From: Rhodocytophaga rosea
Lineage (GTDB): Bacteria; Bacteroidota; Bacteroidia; Cytophagales; 172606-1
Assembly (NCBI RefSeq): GCF_010119975.1
Contig: NZ_CP048222.1
Coordinates: 8,470,501-8,534,500 of the forward strand
Reading direction: 5' to 3'
DNA: 64,000 bases
The notes under the pieces are model-generated. The model ran no database searches, was not told the DNA's origin, and saw only the letters and a program-made list of their open reading frames with translations. Below are positions 35,572 through 45,700 of the stretch, piece by piece. Every line of letters begins with the position of its first letter. The first letter of the stretch is position 1. Position numbers and translations under genes: made by a program.

Positions 35572-35970
35572 ATGATAAAAGAAATCTTAAACGGACTGAT
35601 ACAAACAATTGTGTCAAGTGAACGATTTTTAAGGATAGACAAGAACTAAAGACACCGCGTTTAGGGCAATTTCAAATGCACTTGATGAAACCTTTTTATA
35701 TTACAAAGCCTTAGAAAAAGGTAGTTCAGTAAATATGGAAAGAGAAGCGCTTTTAGCTAAATACTGGTCAGCCGCCGCTATTCCTATGAGACAATTGATG
35801 AAGGATTATCAAATGTCTATGACCATAAATTTGAGTATTGAGTCAATCCAGACAATCATAAAGACGCAGATATTAAAGAGTTAGAAATTAAATTTAAGGA
35901 TGTAAAACAAGCTTACAGAAGAATGCTGCGACCTAATTTTTCACTTGCAGGAAATAGGAACGAGAAGTAA
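35572..35970 (+). pseudogene. decayed gene of unknown function
   Basis: An ATG frame (MIKEILNGLIQTIVSSERFL) ends after 25 codons. The reading then continues in another frame (FRAISNALDETFLYYKALEK, then MEREALLAKYWSAAAIP) and, after a second shift and a stop, in a third (IKELEIKFKDVKQAYRRMLR, ending NRNEK). Together they suggest an original helical protein of about 130 residues. I do not recognise the family. The 35327-35571 stretch before it shows no gene. Confidence 0.5.
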
Positions 35971-36264
35971 ACTTTATAATATAATGAATATATCAGGCCA
36001 CTAATCATACTTAATTAATGAAGATTGTTTTCAAAATGGGCACATCACCCAACTTTACCATCATATTGGATTTGTGAAAGCATAATTGTGCCTTGTTTGA
36101 TAGCGCTTGTAATGAATACTTACTAGTTAATGCTTTTATCTTCATTGTTCTTCTTTATTTTGGTTTTAGTAATCTAGGAGCTCAGCGCAAGCAGAAACAC
36201 ACATGGGATAGCCCACAGTTGCCTTCGAGCTGCCAACAAATGAGTAATATAAACAATCTACACA

Positions 36265-37320
36265 GTGAACATATTATACGGAGTACCCGGCGAAGGAATG
36301 GGCCACGCCACCCGCAGCAAAGTTGTCATTGACTTTCTATTAAAAGAGCATAACGTGCAGGTGGTGAGCAGTTCCCGCGCATACCAGTTTCTAACAAAGT
36401 CTTTCCCCAAACGGGTACACGAAATCAAAGGACTTCACTTTGCCTATAAAAATGCGCAGGTATCCAAATTAGGCACCTTTCTGCTCAACTTGCAAACGGC
36501 ACCCACCAACCTGCTGCACAATTTTTCGCAGTATTTACTGATGGACAAGAACTTCAAGCCCGATGTGGTGATTAGTGACTTTGAATCCTTTACGTACTTT
36601 TTTGCCAAGCAACACCAGATTCCACTGCTTAGCATCGACAACATGCAGGTGATGGACCGCTGCGCATTAGACATCGAAATTCCTTCCGAGGAGAAGAACA
36701 ATTATCGATTGGCGAAGTCAATTGTCCATGCAAAGGTACCGGGCGCCAAACATTACTTTATCTCCAGTTTCTTTGATGCTCCCCTCAAAAAGAAAGACAC
36801 ATCGCTAGTGCCTCCCATCGTTCGAGAGGCAATCTGTAAGGCGCAGGTTAGCAGTGGGGATCATATTTTAGTATATCAAACCTCCAGTTCACTTAATGGT
36901 ATTAAGAAAATTCTGCATCAGATTCGGGATATCAACTTTTATGTGTACGGGTTCAATAAAGATGAGCAGGACAAAAACGTTATCTTCAAACTGTTTAGCG
37001 AAGATGGCTTTGTAAATGACTTAGCCGGAGCTAAAGCGGTGATTGCCAACGGGGGTTTCTCCTTTATTTCAGAAGCGGTTTACCTCAAAAAACCCGTGTA
37101 TTCATTCCCGCTACAAAATCAGTTTGAACAGTTTATGAATGCCGCCTACATCGACAAACTTGGATATGGCAGGCATTTTACCGAACTGAAAGCGGATTTC
37201 CTCAAGGCCTTCTTATATGATCTGGACAGCTTCACTAAAAACCTTTCCACTTATCAACAAGATGGAAACACAGTGCTTTTTGAAGTCCTGAACAAGCAAC
37301 TAGAAGCCTTGCATCCATAG
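36265..37320 (+). CDS. MurG-like glycosyltransferase (MJ1255 type)
   Basis: 351 residues starting at GTG, chosen because the first residues form the nucleotide-sugar glycosyltransferase opening MNILYGVPGEGMGHATRSKV. The GT-B fold is supported by VVISDFESFTYFFAKQHQIP in the N-terminal lobe and by the C-terminal donor-site region VNDLAGAKAVIANGGFSFIS, EAVYLKKPVYSFPLQNQFEQ and MNAAYIDKLGYG. Proteins of this type are annotated as glycosyltransferases of the MJ1255/VC2487 family; acceptor and sugar are unknown. It is the only intact gene in a scarred stretch between insertion sequences and broken genes. No operon partners are visible. Confidence 0.8.
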   Translation: MNILYGVPGEGMGHATRSKVVIDFLLKEHNVQVVSSSRAYQFLTKSFPKRVHEIKGLHFAYKNAQVSKLGTFLLNLQTAPTNLLHNFSQYLLMDKNFKPDVVISDFESFTYFFAKQHQIPLLSIDNMQVMDRCALDIEIPSEEKNNYRLAKSIVHAKVPGAKHYFISSFFDAPLKKKDTSLVPPIVREAICKAQVSSGDHILVYQTSSSLNGIKKILHQIRDINFYVYGFNKDEQDKNVIFKLFSEDGFVNDLAGAKAVIANGGFSFISEAVYLKKPVYSFPLQNQFEQFMNAAYIDKLGYGRHFTELKADFLKAFLYDLDSFTKNLSTYQQDGNTVLFEVLNKQLEALHP

Positions 37321-37397
37321 CATATTACGTTTTTGGGATAATTAGCTTAAAATTGTCTCAAAAGCTATTTAATGGTAAATTTTTAGACTTCCTATCC

Positions 37398-37872
37398 ATG
37401 CTAAACCGATACGTAGCAAGGACCGGAGTTGGCTTGGGGATTGGTATGGCTCCTTATAGCATGACTGGTATCGCGCAATGAGCCACCAACCGAAGCAGGT
37501 CATAAACAATTGGAAACGATTGGGTATTTTTTACCGTTGACAGGACTTTTACAGGCATTTTTGACACTTGCTTGGGCACCGGGAAGCCATTGGTGGCAGC
37601 TTTTGCGCATGGTGATGGGAAGTGTAGGCAGCATCATAGCAGTAATCTCTGTGCTTTGCGGTGGCATCAATTACCAGGATAATCGCAATTAGCTCGTTGG
37701 AACGGGCTTTATGTTATTTATTGGCTTGGGATACTTTGAACTATTCATCGGCCTGACTGTTGCCGCTTTTTTTCTTGCTACCAATTATTCTTTTCTAACT
37801 TTTCTGATGTGGACGCTAATCATTGTTAGCCTATTGGCTTGCCTTTGGAGTCTGCTCGTCTGGGTGGCATAG
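37398..37872 (+). pseudogene. broken integral membrane protein gene
   Basis: An ATG frame MLNRYVARTGVGLGIGMAPY ends at TGA (about 37479). The adjacent frame then gives KQLETIGYFLPLTGLLQAFL, LTLAWAPGSHWWQLLRMVMG, SVGSIIAVISVLCGGINYQD, an in-frame TAG (37690-37692), then LVGTGFMLFIGLGYFELFIG and three more hydrophobic stretches to a final TAG. One shift and one nonsense codon restore a protein of about 150 residues with four or five helices. Family not recognised. Confidence 0.5.
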
Positions 37873-37998
37873 TTCGGAGAAAAAGCTTCCATAATGCTCT
37901 TACTATCATCTTGTCATTTTATGCGTAGCTAATAGAAGTCTTTTAATCTACTTTTATCAGGTTTCTCTAATTCTAATGATAAGCAATTGTAAATTGGG

Positions 37999-38351
37999 TT
38001 CATCATATTTTTCATCCTCATTAGCTTATTATCTTGTAAACGCAACGATGAACTTAATTTGCAAAAGAAAGTCAACTTTGATGGCGATCTAATTACCTGT
38101 GATGGTTACCAGAGTCTTGGTCATGTGATTGAAATACAAGAAAATGCGATGGTCATAGCCGAAAATAAGACCTTGGCTATGTTTGAAAGAGCGGCAGGTA
38201 TTTAGCGGTATGGGGCAATGTTCCACTAGTTACTATCCTGTTAGACACAGAAGAAATAAAATCCCATACGTTTCGGGAAAAGCAGGATAAAGTACATGAA
38301 CGGATAGTTAATTTTGAATTAACAGAAGTAGTAAATAGCCTTTGCCGGTGA
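37999..38351 (+). pseudogene. broken lipoprotein gene
   Basis: FIIFFILISLLSCKRNDELN is a lipoprotein signal with lipobox LLSC, but no start codon precedes it in frame. The frame continues KVNFDGDLITCDGYQSLGHV to a stop at 38203, then a second frame carries on AVWGNVPLVTILLDTEEIKS and VHERIVNFELTEVVNSLCR. The end runs into a copied piece of the amidohydrolase gene. Unknown family. Confidence 0.45.
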
Positions 38352-38385
38352 ACCATTGCCCATTAATCAAAGCAATATTCTGAGT
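38339..38385 (-). pseudogene. fragment of an amidohydrolase 5' end
   Basis: The minus-strand translation SQNIALINGQWFTGKG matches QQTIALVNGQWFTGKG near the N-terminus of the intact amidohydrolase encoded just downstream, and the DNA matches at most positions. Only about 45 bases remain, so it is a relic of a duplication or recombination. The following 38386-38640 has no gene. Confidence 0.6.
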
Positions 38386-38640
38386 GGCTTGTACATTTGA
38401 AAAAGACTTGGGTATAGATACACTGCTTAGGGTGAAACACACAGAAGGAAAAAGTATCGTTCGGCATGTATTTGTTTATTTAATCCTACAAGCTACTCAA
38501 TAACTGTAGATATTTGATCAATAATTCCATTGCTATTGAGCTTTCTTACAGAGCGTAATTTTTGGTTCATAGATGGAAAAGGTCTGGCAGATTGGGTGAG
38601 AAAGGGAAATGAATGCTATTTAGTAAGCTAATGGGCAGCT

Positions 38641-40023
38641 CTATTTTTCTAAAACAACACCCTGCTTAAAACGGTGTTTAATCTTACGGATATTCTGTAA
38701 ATCTTCCAAGGGGTTTCCGTCCAGAGCCACAAAGCTGGCCTCATAGCCTTCCTGTAACCTACCGATTTTGCGATCAGGAAAAATAGATTTAGGGGTATCT
38801 TCTGCCCACATTTTCAGTAGTGTAAGGTTATCGAAAACACCTAGCCACTTCAGCCCTTCCAATTCCTTAACAGATGTGTCCATGACATTATCACTGCCAA
38901 TAACCAAATTAACGCCATTTTCGCTGAGAAGCTTTATATGGGCGGCCATTGTGGATTTTGCTGCGATGCGGACAGGCTCCGGCGACCTGGAGATAAGACC
39001 CATAGTAGTAATTACAATCGTTCCTTGTTTGGCTGCTAGTTTGGCATCTTCTTCAGAAATGGGTATATAAGCTGCATTTCCTTTATTCGCAGAATTAGTA
39101 GCTTCCAAGAGCAATCGTACCATCAGTTCACTATTTCCCAATACTCTCGGATCGGAGCCCCGCTCTTCAATATTTTTAAACAAACCCGTAGTGGCACTAT
39201 GAGCAATCTCATCTACTCCTGCCAGCAGGGCATTGTGAAAGTCAGCGGCATTAGTGATATGCACAGATACCCGCAATTTATTAGCATGGGCTTTGGCAAC
39301 GATCTTAGGAAGCAGACGTGGATCGAGCGCTTTGCGTCCCAAATAAGCCGGATCATTTTTTCGCTTCTCAAATTCATCGGAACACCACAAATTTGTCTTG
39401 ATGAAATCAGGGTGTAGGGCAAGTATCTGTGGCCATTTGTCTTCCAGGTCCTTTTCTGATTCAATGGTAAAGTAGAGTTTGTTCTGTAGATTCTCTTTGG
39501 TAAATCCGGGGTAGTATCCCTGGGAGAGCAAAATATTTTCATGCATAAACATAGGATGGCCGCCTGTTACGGTGAAAAAACTATGTGCAAACGCCACATC
39601 GGGGCCTTGTAGTTGGTTGATCTGAAGCCGGTTTTTTTGCTCATCTGTTAAAGGATAGTTTCCCTGAATTTTTACATAAAACACGCCATCGGCCATATAC
39701 CTTTCAATCGCCTTTTTACTCCGTTCTTCTACCACGCCATCAATATTGTGATTATGTGCTTCGCCGAAAGGAGGCACCAGCCAGGTACCGGCTAAATCTA
39801 TTGTCTGGTCAATTTGTTTTGGTTTTTTAAACGTAAACCGGCCATTGACACTATATCCTGTACGGGATTCAAAACCTTTGCCGGTAAACCATTGCCCATT
39901 AACTAAAGCGATTGTCTGCTGAGACTGAGAAGGGCTGAAAATCTTCCGGGTGGACAAGCTGCTCAGTACAATTAAGCAGATTATAATAGCCAGGTATCGT
40001 GGCAGGATTGGTTTACTGATCAT
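38641..40023 (-). CDS. secreted amidohydrolase, imidazolonepropionase-like
   Basis: 460 residues with an N-terminal signal or anchor (about 9-27). The beta domain has IALVNGQWFTGKGF and LAGTWLVPPFGEAHNHNIDG; the usual first metal motif HxH is present as HNH. Further amidohydrolase markers are VSVHITNAADFHNALLAGVD followed by EIAHS (metal histidines after strands 5 and 6), GSDNVMD (the strand-8 Asp) and the end IGRLQEGYEASFVALDGNP. Such enzymes hydrolyse C-N or related bonds in small molecules; the substrate cannot be told. It is the last of four loosely spaced minus-strand genes with exported products (215 bases from the esterase gene). A short copy of its 5' end lies downstream. Confidence 0.85.
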   Translation of the reverse strand: MISKPILPRYLAIIICLIVLSSLSTRKIFSPSQSQQTIALVNGQWFTGKGFESRTGYSVNGRFTFKKPKQIDQTIDLAGTWLVPPFGEAHNHNIDGVVEERSKKAIERYMADGVFYVKIQGNYPLTDEQKNRLQINQLQGPDVAFAHSFFTVTGGHPMFMHENILLSQGYYPGFTKENLQNKLYFTIESEKDLEDKWPQILALHPDFIKTNLWCSDEFEKRKNDPAYLGRKALDPRLLPKIVAKAHANKLRVSVHITNAADFHNALLAGVDEIAHSATTGLFKNIEERGSDPRVLGNSELMVRLLLEATNSANKGNAAYIPISEEDAKLAAKQGTIVITTMGLISRSPEPVRIAAKSTMAAHIKLLSENGVNLVIGSDNVMDTSVKELEGLKWLGVFDNLTLLKMWAEDTPKSIFPDRKIGRLQEGYEASFVALDGNPLEDLQNIRKIKHRFKQGVVLEK

Positions 40024-40238
40024 ATTTTTATACTCGTTTGATTGCCAGCAAATAGATCATATATGCAGAATTTATTATTAGAAATTAAAGGCTTGATGAT
40101 CAACTCAATATACAATACAATAACCTTAAAACCTATACCTGCCAGTAAGTAATTTTAAAGAGACAAGCGGCAATTCCAATTATGGTTTAAATTTAGGTAT
40201 TGCCCATGCAATGGTTAAATTCACTTTTAAGCTCTCCT

Positions 40239-41135
40239 TTATTTCAAAAGCCATTGTTGCAAGTTTTCCACCACAAAATTTATGGCTGGTTTGGCTATTT
40301 GATCTGCCGCACACCAGTGTTCTCGTAAATGTCCTGCATTTGGCTGAATATAAAGAAGGGATTTGACACCATCGTTTAGCAGTTTCTGATGGTAAAACTC
40401 ACCGTCATTTCTTATTTTGTCGTGTTCTCCTACTACAATAATAGCTGGCGGAACACCCCTTACATTTTCTGCCAATCTGGGCGAAATGCGTATATCATTT
40501 GTATTGTCATTTTCATTCAGGTAAAAATCAATGAACCTGGGAGGCGTTGTATAGGCAACAGAACCTTTTGAGAAGTTGACACCAGGATTTATTAACACCT
40601 GTGCCAGAATAGGAACAGGCTTTTTCTCCTTTGCATTGACCAGGCATAGGGAAGCCACTAACTGGCCGCCGGCACTATCTCCAATTACAATCAGATTGCC
40701 GTTTCCATTCAGTTTGTTTGTATGGGTATCAATCCACTTCAGCACTGTATAGCTATCATCAAAAGCAGCAGGAAACTTATATTCTGGTGGACGGCGGTAA
40801 TGGACAGCAATTACAATGGCTTGCAGATGGTTAGCCAGGTAGCGGCAAATATTATCATGTGTATCCAGGTCACCGGCTACCCAGCCTCCGCCATGGACAT
40901 AATAAAGAATAGGCAGGCGTTTCCCGGAAACAGGTTCGTACATACGGATGGGAATAGAATCACTGCCATTGGTTACAAAATGGTTTTCAACTTTCGCCAC
41001 CGGCTCTGGCGGAACTCCAAGATCAGTTATCAATTTTGCAATGGTAGAACGGATTTGCTCCGGGCTTGGTGGCTGATGCTGTGCCTGCACAATGACACAT
41101 AGCAATAACAATAGCCCTACAAATAGCTGTTTCAT
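40239..41135 (-). CDS. secreted alpha/beta hydrolase, HSL-type esterase
   Basis: 298 residues with signal peptide MKQLFVGLLLLLCVIVQAQ. The hormone-sensitive-lipase oxyanion motif HGGGW is at 81-85 and the nucleophile elbow GDSAGG puts Ser154 in place. Asp239 (GEHDKIRNDG) and His269 (NAGHLREHW) complete the triad. HYRRPPEYKFPAAFDD is the typical cap/acid stretch of the family. It would hydrolyse short-chain esters in the periplasm. Neighbours are the amidohydrolase (downstream) and cupin (upstream) genes, with gaps of 175-215 bases, so separate promoters are possible. Confidence 0.9.
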   Translation of the reverse strand: MKQLFVGLLLLLCVIVQAQHQPPSPEQIRSTIAKLITDLGVPPEPVAKVENHFVTNGSDSIPIRMYEPVSGKRLPILYYVHGGGWVAGDLDTHDNICRYLANHLQAIVIAVHYRRPPEYKFPAAFDDSYTVLKWIDTHTNKLNGNGNLIVIGDSAGGQLVASLCLVNAKEKKPVPILAQVLINPGVNFSKGSVAYTTPPRFIDFYLNENDNTNDIRISPRLAENVRGVPPAIIVVGEHDKIRNDGEFYHQKLLNDGVKSLLYIQPNAGHLREHWCAADQIAKPAINFVVENLQQWLLK

Positions 41136-41310
41136 AGTGGTATATGTTAAAAGGAAGGATGCACCATTCGGTTACTCACATCAATAGGATTTAGGAACAC
41201 TTCTGCTGATGTATGTGTTAACCTGGAAATAAGAAATAATAAGCAGGAGATTTGGTGTATATGAAGCGTACTTTGCCTAAGACTTATTTTTAACCGATGG
41301 TCAGGCTTGT

Positions 41311-41877
41311 TTACTCTAATTTCAATGGCGGACCTACTACCGTCATGCCGCTTTCGGCAGAGATTTTGGCAACTTCTTCCGGCGTTGGAACATGATCGAT
41401 TGCTTTCATTTTTACAAAAAAGTTTTCAAGCTCACCTGCCGGCTGAACCAATACATGTGTGGTTCCTTTTTCCGACAACAGCATCCAGGCATGTGGAATT
41501 TTCCGGGGAAGAAAAACGCTGTCCCCAGCCTGCAGCTCAAACAGTTCATCGCCTACTTTGAACCGGTAAGAGCCCTCTAATACATAAAACATTTCGTCTT
41601 GCGCCGGATGGAAATGCAAAGGTACACTAGCGCCTTTGGCCAATACAGTTTGTTCAAACACAGCAAAACTGCCTTCGGTATCACTGCCTGATACTTTTAC
41701 ATCTACTACCCCAGGCAATCTTCCTCTGGTTTGAATATGGCCATGTATTCTTCCTTCACCCCGGGCAATTTTAATTCCTTTAGTGGGGCGTCCAAATAAG
41801 GATGGGATTTTTGAAAATGTTTTAAAAGGAGCCACTGCCATCAGTAGCAGCGAACTAAGAAAGTAGTTTCTTTTCAT
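41311..41877 (-). CDS. exported cupin-domain protein
   Basis: 188 residues. The N-terminus MKRNYFLSSLLLMAVAPFK looks like a signal peptide. A single cupin barrel covers about 75-160: motif 1 HFHPAQDEMFYVLEG gives two His and a Glu for metal binding, and motif 2 is GDSVFLPRKIPHAWM with the third His. A dioxygenase, isomerase or sugar/ligand-binding role are all possible for cupins. It sits between the esterase and the SnoaL-like gene on the same strand. Confidence 0.85.
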   Translation of the reverse strand: MKRNYFLSSLLLMAVAPFKTFSKIPSLFGRPTKGIKIARGEGRIHGHIQTRGRLPGVVDVKVSGSDTEGSFAVFEQTVLAKGASVPLHFHPAQDEMFYVLEGSYRFKVGDELFELQAGDSVFLPRKIPHAWMLLSEKGTTHVLVQPAGELENFFVKMKAIDHVPTPEEVAKISAESGMTVVGPPLKLE

Positions 41878-41979
41878 AGGGAGCGTATTTTTGTTGAAAA
41901 CAGAGAGGTGTAAGGCATTGAAATTTCATCCTAAGTCATAATGATTTGGTCAGGTAAGAATAATAGTGAACGAATTGCG

Positions 41980-42522
41980 CTAATTGGGTAGCTGTAATCC
42001 AATCTGACGGGCTACTTCATAGAAAGATTGTACACTATGATGCTCAGTAATCTGGCCTGCTTCATTGAATCGGAATATCTCTACATCTGTTTTCTGGTAG
42101 GGCTTGCCTGTTGCTTTTTGGCCCATCATGTCTTTTTGCCAGGAACCGGAAAACTTTCCCCATACCATCACCCATTCTCCATCAGCTACGGCCATCAGGT
42201 TTTCGCTCCCGTTAAAAGGTACAGCTGTAGTAGCCATTTTTAATCCGGCTCTGTTCTTTTCCAGACCATGTGCTGGTGGAATGCTGCCATTTCCATAATT
42301 AATTATGTCGGGTGCACAATCTTTTAGCGCTTCATCTATTTGATTCGCTGCCACAGCCCGTACACTAGCCAGTGCGGTTGCTTTATTGCGCTGTTCCTTG
42401 GCTTCGTCAGTAAGCTTAGGTTGGCTATTACTGATATAACAAAGAACATTTGAAGGGGTATACAAAAATGCCATAGTACTGATGGCAATAATGGCGGGCA
42501 GCAGGGACAATACAGTTTTCAT
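41980..42522 (-). CDS. exported SnoaL/NTF2-like protein
   Basis: 180 residues with a signal segment (LLPAIIAISTMAFLY). The rest has the NTF2-like pattern of SnoaL proteins: ALASVRAVAANQIDEALKDC, APDIINYGNG, VADGEWVMVWGKFSGSW and VEIFRFNEAGQITEHHSVQS. Members are cyclases, isomerases or simple binding folds, so activity is not claimed. It is the first of the four exported-protein genes and follows the hybrid regulator gene by 238 bases, suggesting regulation by it. Confidence 0.75.
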   Translation of the reverse strand: MKTVLSLLPAIIAISTMAFLYTPSNVLCYISNSQPKLTDEAKEQRNKATALASVRAVAANQIDEALKDCAPDIINYGNGSIPPAHGLEKNRAGLKMATTAVPFNGSENLMAVADGEWVMVWGKFSGSWQKDMMGQKATGKPYQKTDVEIFRFNEAGQITEHHSVQSFYEVARQIGLQLPN

Positions 42523-42760
42523 GGTGTAGTTCTTTAATCAGGGAATAAAAAAGCAGGTAAAAGAGAAAATCATATATAGTATATAGCAAAACCATATTAT
42601 TAGCAGCTATACATGAATCGCTCTGTATATAGCAAAGGAAGGAAAATGGTCAGAAACCGGCTTACGAAAATGTTGCAAAGACTTACGAAAACGTTGCAAT
42701 TCCTATTTCTTGAGAAGTAATGGGCTTTTTAATACCTGTCGGGAGATAAATTAGTAAGTT

Positions 42761-45700
42761 CTATGAAGCAGGAGAATCTGCTTTCTTCTTTGCCTCATGT
42801 GGCGAAAAGCCATAGTGGCGGGAGAAACTGGCTGAAAAACTAGCCGGATTGGCAAAGCCCACCTGATAGGCTACCTCTGAGACTGAGGCAACATTGTGAG
42901 TCAATAAAGTTAAGGCATGCTGCAAGCGGATGAGACGTATCAGGTCTCCGGGTGAGTAATCTATCAGGGCTTTAAGCTTTCGGTGAAGCTGTGTTCGGCT
43001 CATGGCCATTTCCTCACTCAATTGATCCACTCCAAAATGCTCATCCGACAAACGGGCTTCAATAAAAGCTTTGACCTTGTCTAGAAAAATCTGCTCCTGG
43101 GAGGGCAGTTCACTTTCGTTGGTTTGCCATACATTTTCTCTCCTATATCGATCCCGTAACTGCTGACGGGTGGTAATCAAATTAGCAATCTGAGCCAGTA
43201 GTTCCCGCTGGTGAAAAGGTTTTGCCAGATAACTATCTGCCCCGGTTTGCAAGCCTTCAATCCGGCTATCCAGGTCGGCTTTGGCGGTAAGCATCAGCAC
43301 GGGAATATGACTGGTACGCTGGTCCTGTTTTAATTCCCGGCACACCTGGTAGCCATCCATCCGGGGCATCATCAGGTCTGTTATCACCAAATCCGGTATA
43401 TGCTGCCTGGCAAGGCTAATACCTTCTTCTCCTCCTTCTGCTTCCCAGATCCGGTACTGATGCTCCAGTGAGGAACATATAAACCGGCGCACTTCTGAAT
43501 TGTCTTCAATAATGAGCAACTCACCGGTAAGCGGCAAAGCAGGTACATCAGGGGTTTCACTCAGCTCAGATATTTTAGTTATTTCCTCAGCTGGCAATGA
43601 TTCAAGATCTTCAGATGGGGTAATCCTTGCCTGCTCTTCAAACGCAGTAGTTATTTCAGATTGAGCGGTATCCAATTTCTGCTGATATACTGGCAACCGC
43701 ACTGTAACCAGTGTACCCTGATTTTCAGTACTGGTGATAGAAATCCGGCCTCCATGTAATTCTACCAATTCTTTAGTCAGAGCTAGTCCAATGCCAAACC
43801 CTTCGTGCTCCCGTGTATGGGAAGCATCCACCTGATAGAATTGATCAAATACATAAGGGGTTTTTTCTGCCGGAATGCCTTTGCCAGTATCTTGAATAGC
43901 CACTTGTACCCAAGGTTTGCTACCATTTTGTTCTGTTGAGATGCTAACAGACACAGTTCCTCCGGCGGGAGTAAACTTCAAGGCATTGGAAAACAGATTT
44001 GAAAATACCTTCTCCAATTTATCCCTGTCCAGTTCCATGATGAGTTGTTCAAGATCAGTGTGCAATTGCAGGGTAATTTGTTTTTGTACAGCCAGCGAGT
44101 CAAACGAGAGTAACATACCTTTCACCAAACCAATTAAATCTCCTTTACTGGTCACCAGACTGGTTTTACCTGCTTCCAGCTTACTTAAATCCAGCAATTG
44201 GTTCACCAGCCTGAGCAATCGCCGGACATTTGTCTGCAACAGGCTCGCCTGCTGTTTAGTAGAAGGTTCCTGGCTTCTGGCCAGTATCTGTTCGACCGGC
44301 CCTACTATTAAAGTGAGTGGAGTGCGAAATTCGTGGGCCAGATTGGTAAAAAAGCGGGTCTTGGTTTCATTTACTTTCCGGAGTTTGTCGGCCTGCTGCT
44401 GTATCTGACTTGTTCGCTCCTGAACGGTTTGCTCAAGTTCCTCTTTCTGAATAGCCACCAACCTTAGTTTTTCAGCTTCCTGGATTAGTGTCTGAGCTGA
44501 AAGTGTTTGTACTTGTTTGAGTTGCACTTCCAGATTTATACTGGTGCGGGCAAAATCCTGGGCCAGGTAAAGGGAGCTGGTGAATGGCATTAGTAGAAAG
44601 CCCATAGACATGAACAGGCCCTGCCCTGATGGGTTATTTGGCAACAACCCAAGCACATTCCAGGCTGACATAAAATAGACAAAAGCTGTTGCCAGCATCC
44701 CTACACCAATCAGCCATACACCGGGTTGTTTGCGTATCATTCCAATAGAGACAACCCGTAAAACTTCCAGGGTACTTAGTCCAAGAAACCCCAGCCACAA
44801 TACATCGTTAAATGGCCAGAAGGGTAGCTGCACAATCAGCCCAAATAGCGTAATCCCTATCCCATAGAATATGGCAATTGGCCAGGATTGCCTTCCGTAA
44901 CAAACGGAATAGACAAAAGCCACAGAAGAGATGTTAAACGCAAAATTTACGGATCGGATTAGGTAAAAAATAGTCTGGTGGTGGCTGAGGTTAGTGGTTT
45001 GGCCTTCCAGAAAAACCAGTAAAGCAGCCGCTGAAAAAAAGCTAAGACAGACACTAAAGTACAAATTGGACTTCTTAGCCGGATAAAATAAAAAAAGAAA
45101 TAAGTGCAACAGGGCAAGAATCCCGGAACCAACACCCGGAACCAGACTTAATCCATCGCTCCGCACCATATTTTTGATATACCGGTTCATCTGTTCGTAG
45201 GGAGCGATCCAGATAGTAAATCCCTGCCTGTACCGTATTCTACGAATAAGATAGCTATGAAATTCTGATGTCCTTACCGCCAGTACATGTTTGCCAGGCT
45301 GCTCAAGGCTAAAAGCAATGGGTTCATAGTCGGGAAAGTAGGTTTGCTCTGTTGAGGAATATCCAACTTTACCAAACCCGCCAATACGCTTTCCATCCAG
45401 GTAAATCTCTGAGGCCCCCATGTGGCTGATGCGGAAAGACAGTAATTTTCCTACCATAGATGTATCCACATCGAAATGAAGCCTGAACCAGCCTATCCCT
45501 TGCCATCCGGCAGGCGTATTCCCTATACTATAGCTGGTTCTGGTAAGTGGCCAGTCCTGGTCATTGAAAGAAGGGGCTGCCCATTGCAAACTATCTCCTG
45601 CCATAAACCGCCAGGGCATTGTATAGAGGGAATAGGGTGAGCGATTTTTCTGTAAACTATCATCTGTTAACCAAAGGACATTCGCTTGGTCCTGTGCCAG

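Noticed and set aside
36093-36332. 79-codon plus-strand frame overlapping the glycosyltransferase start
   Set aside because: Overlaps the certain start of the glycosyltransferase in another frame, and its second half is a frame-shifted reading of it.
38768-39070. 100-codon plus-strand frame
   Set aside because: Antisense to the amidohydrolase gene with no independent support.
43917-44408. 163-codon plus-strand frame with Ser/Cys-rich product
   Set aside because: Antisense to the kinase part of the hybrid regulator; composition reflects the reverse strand of a real gene.
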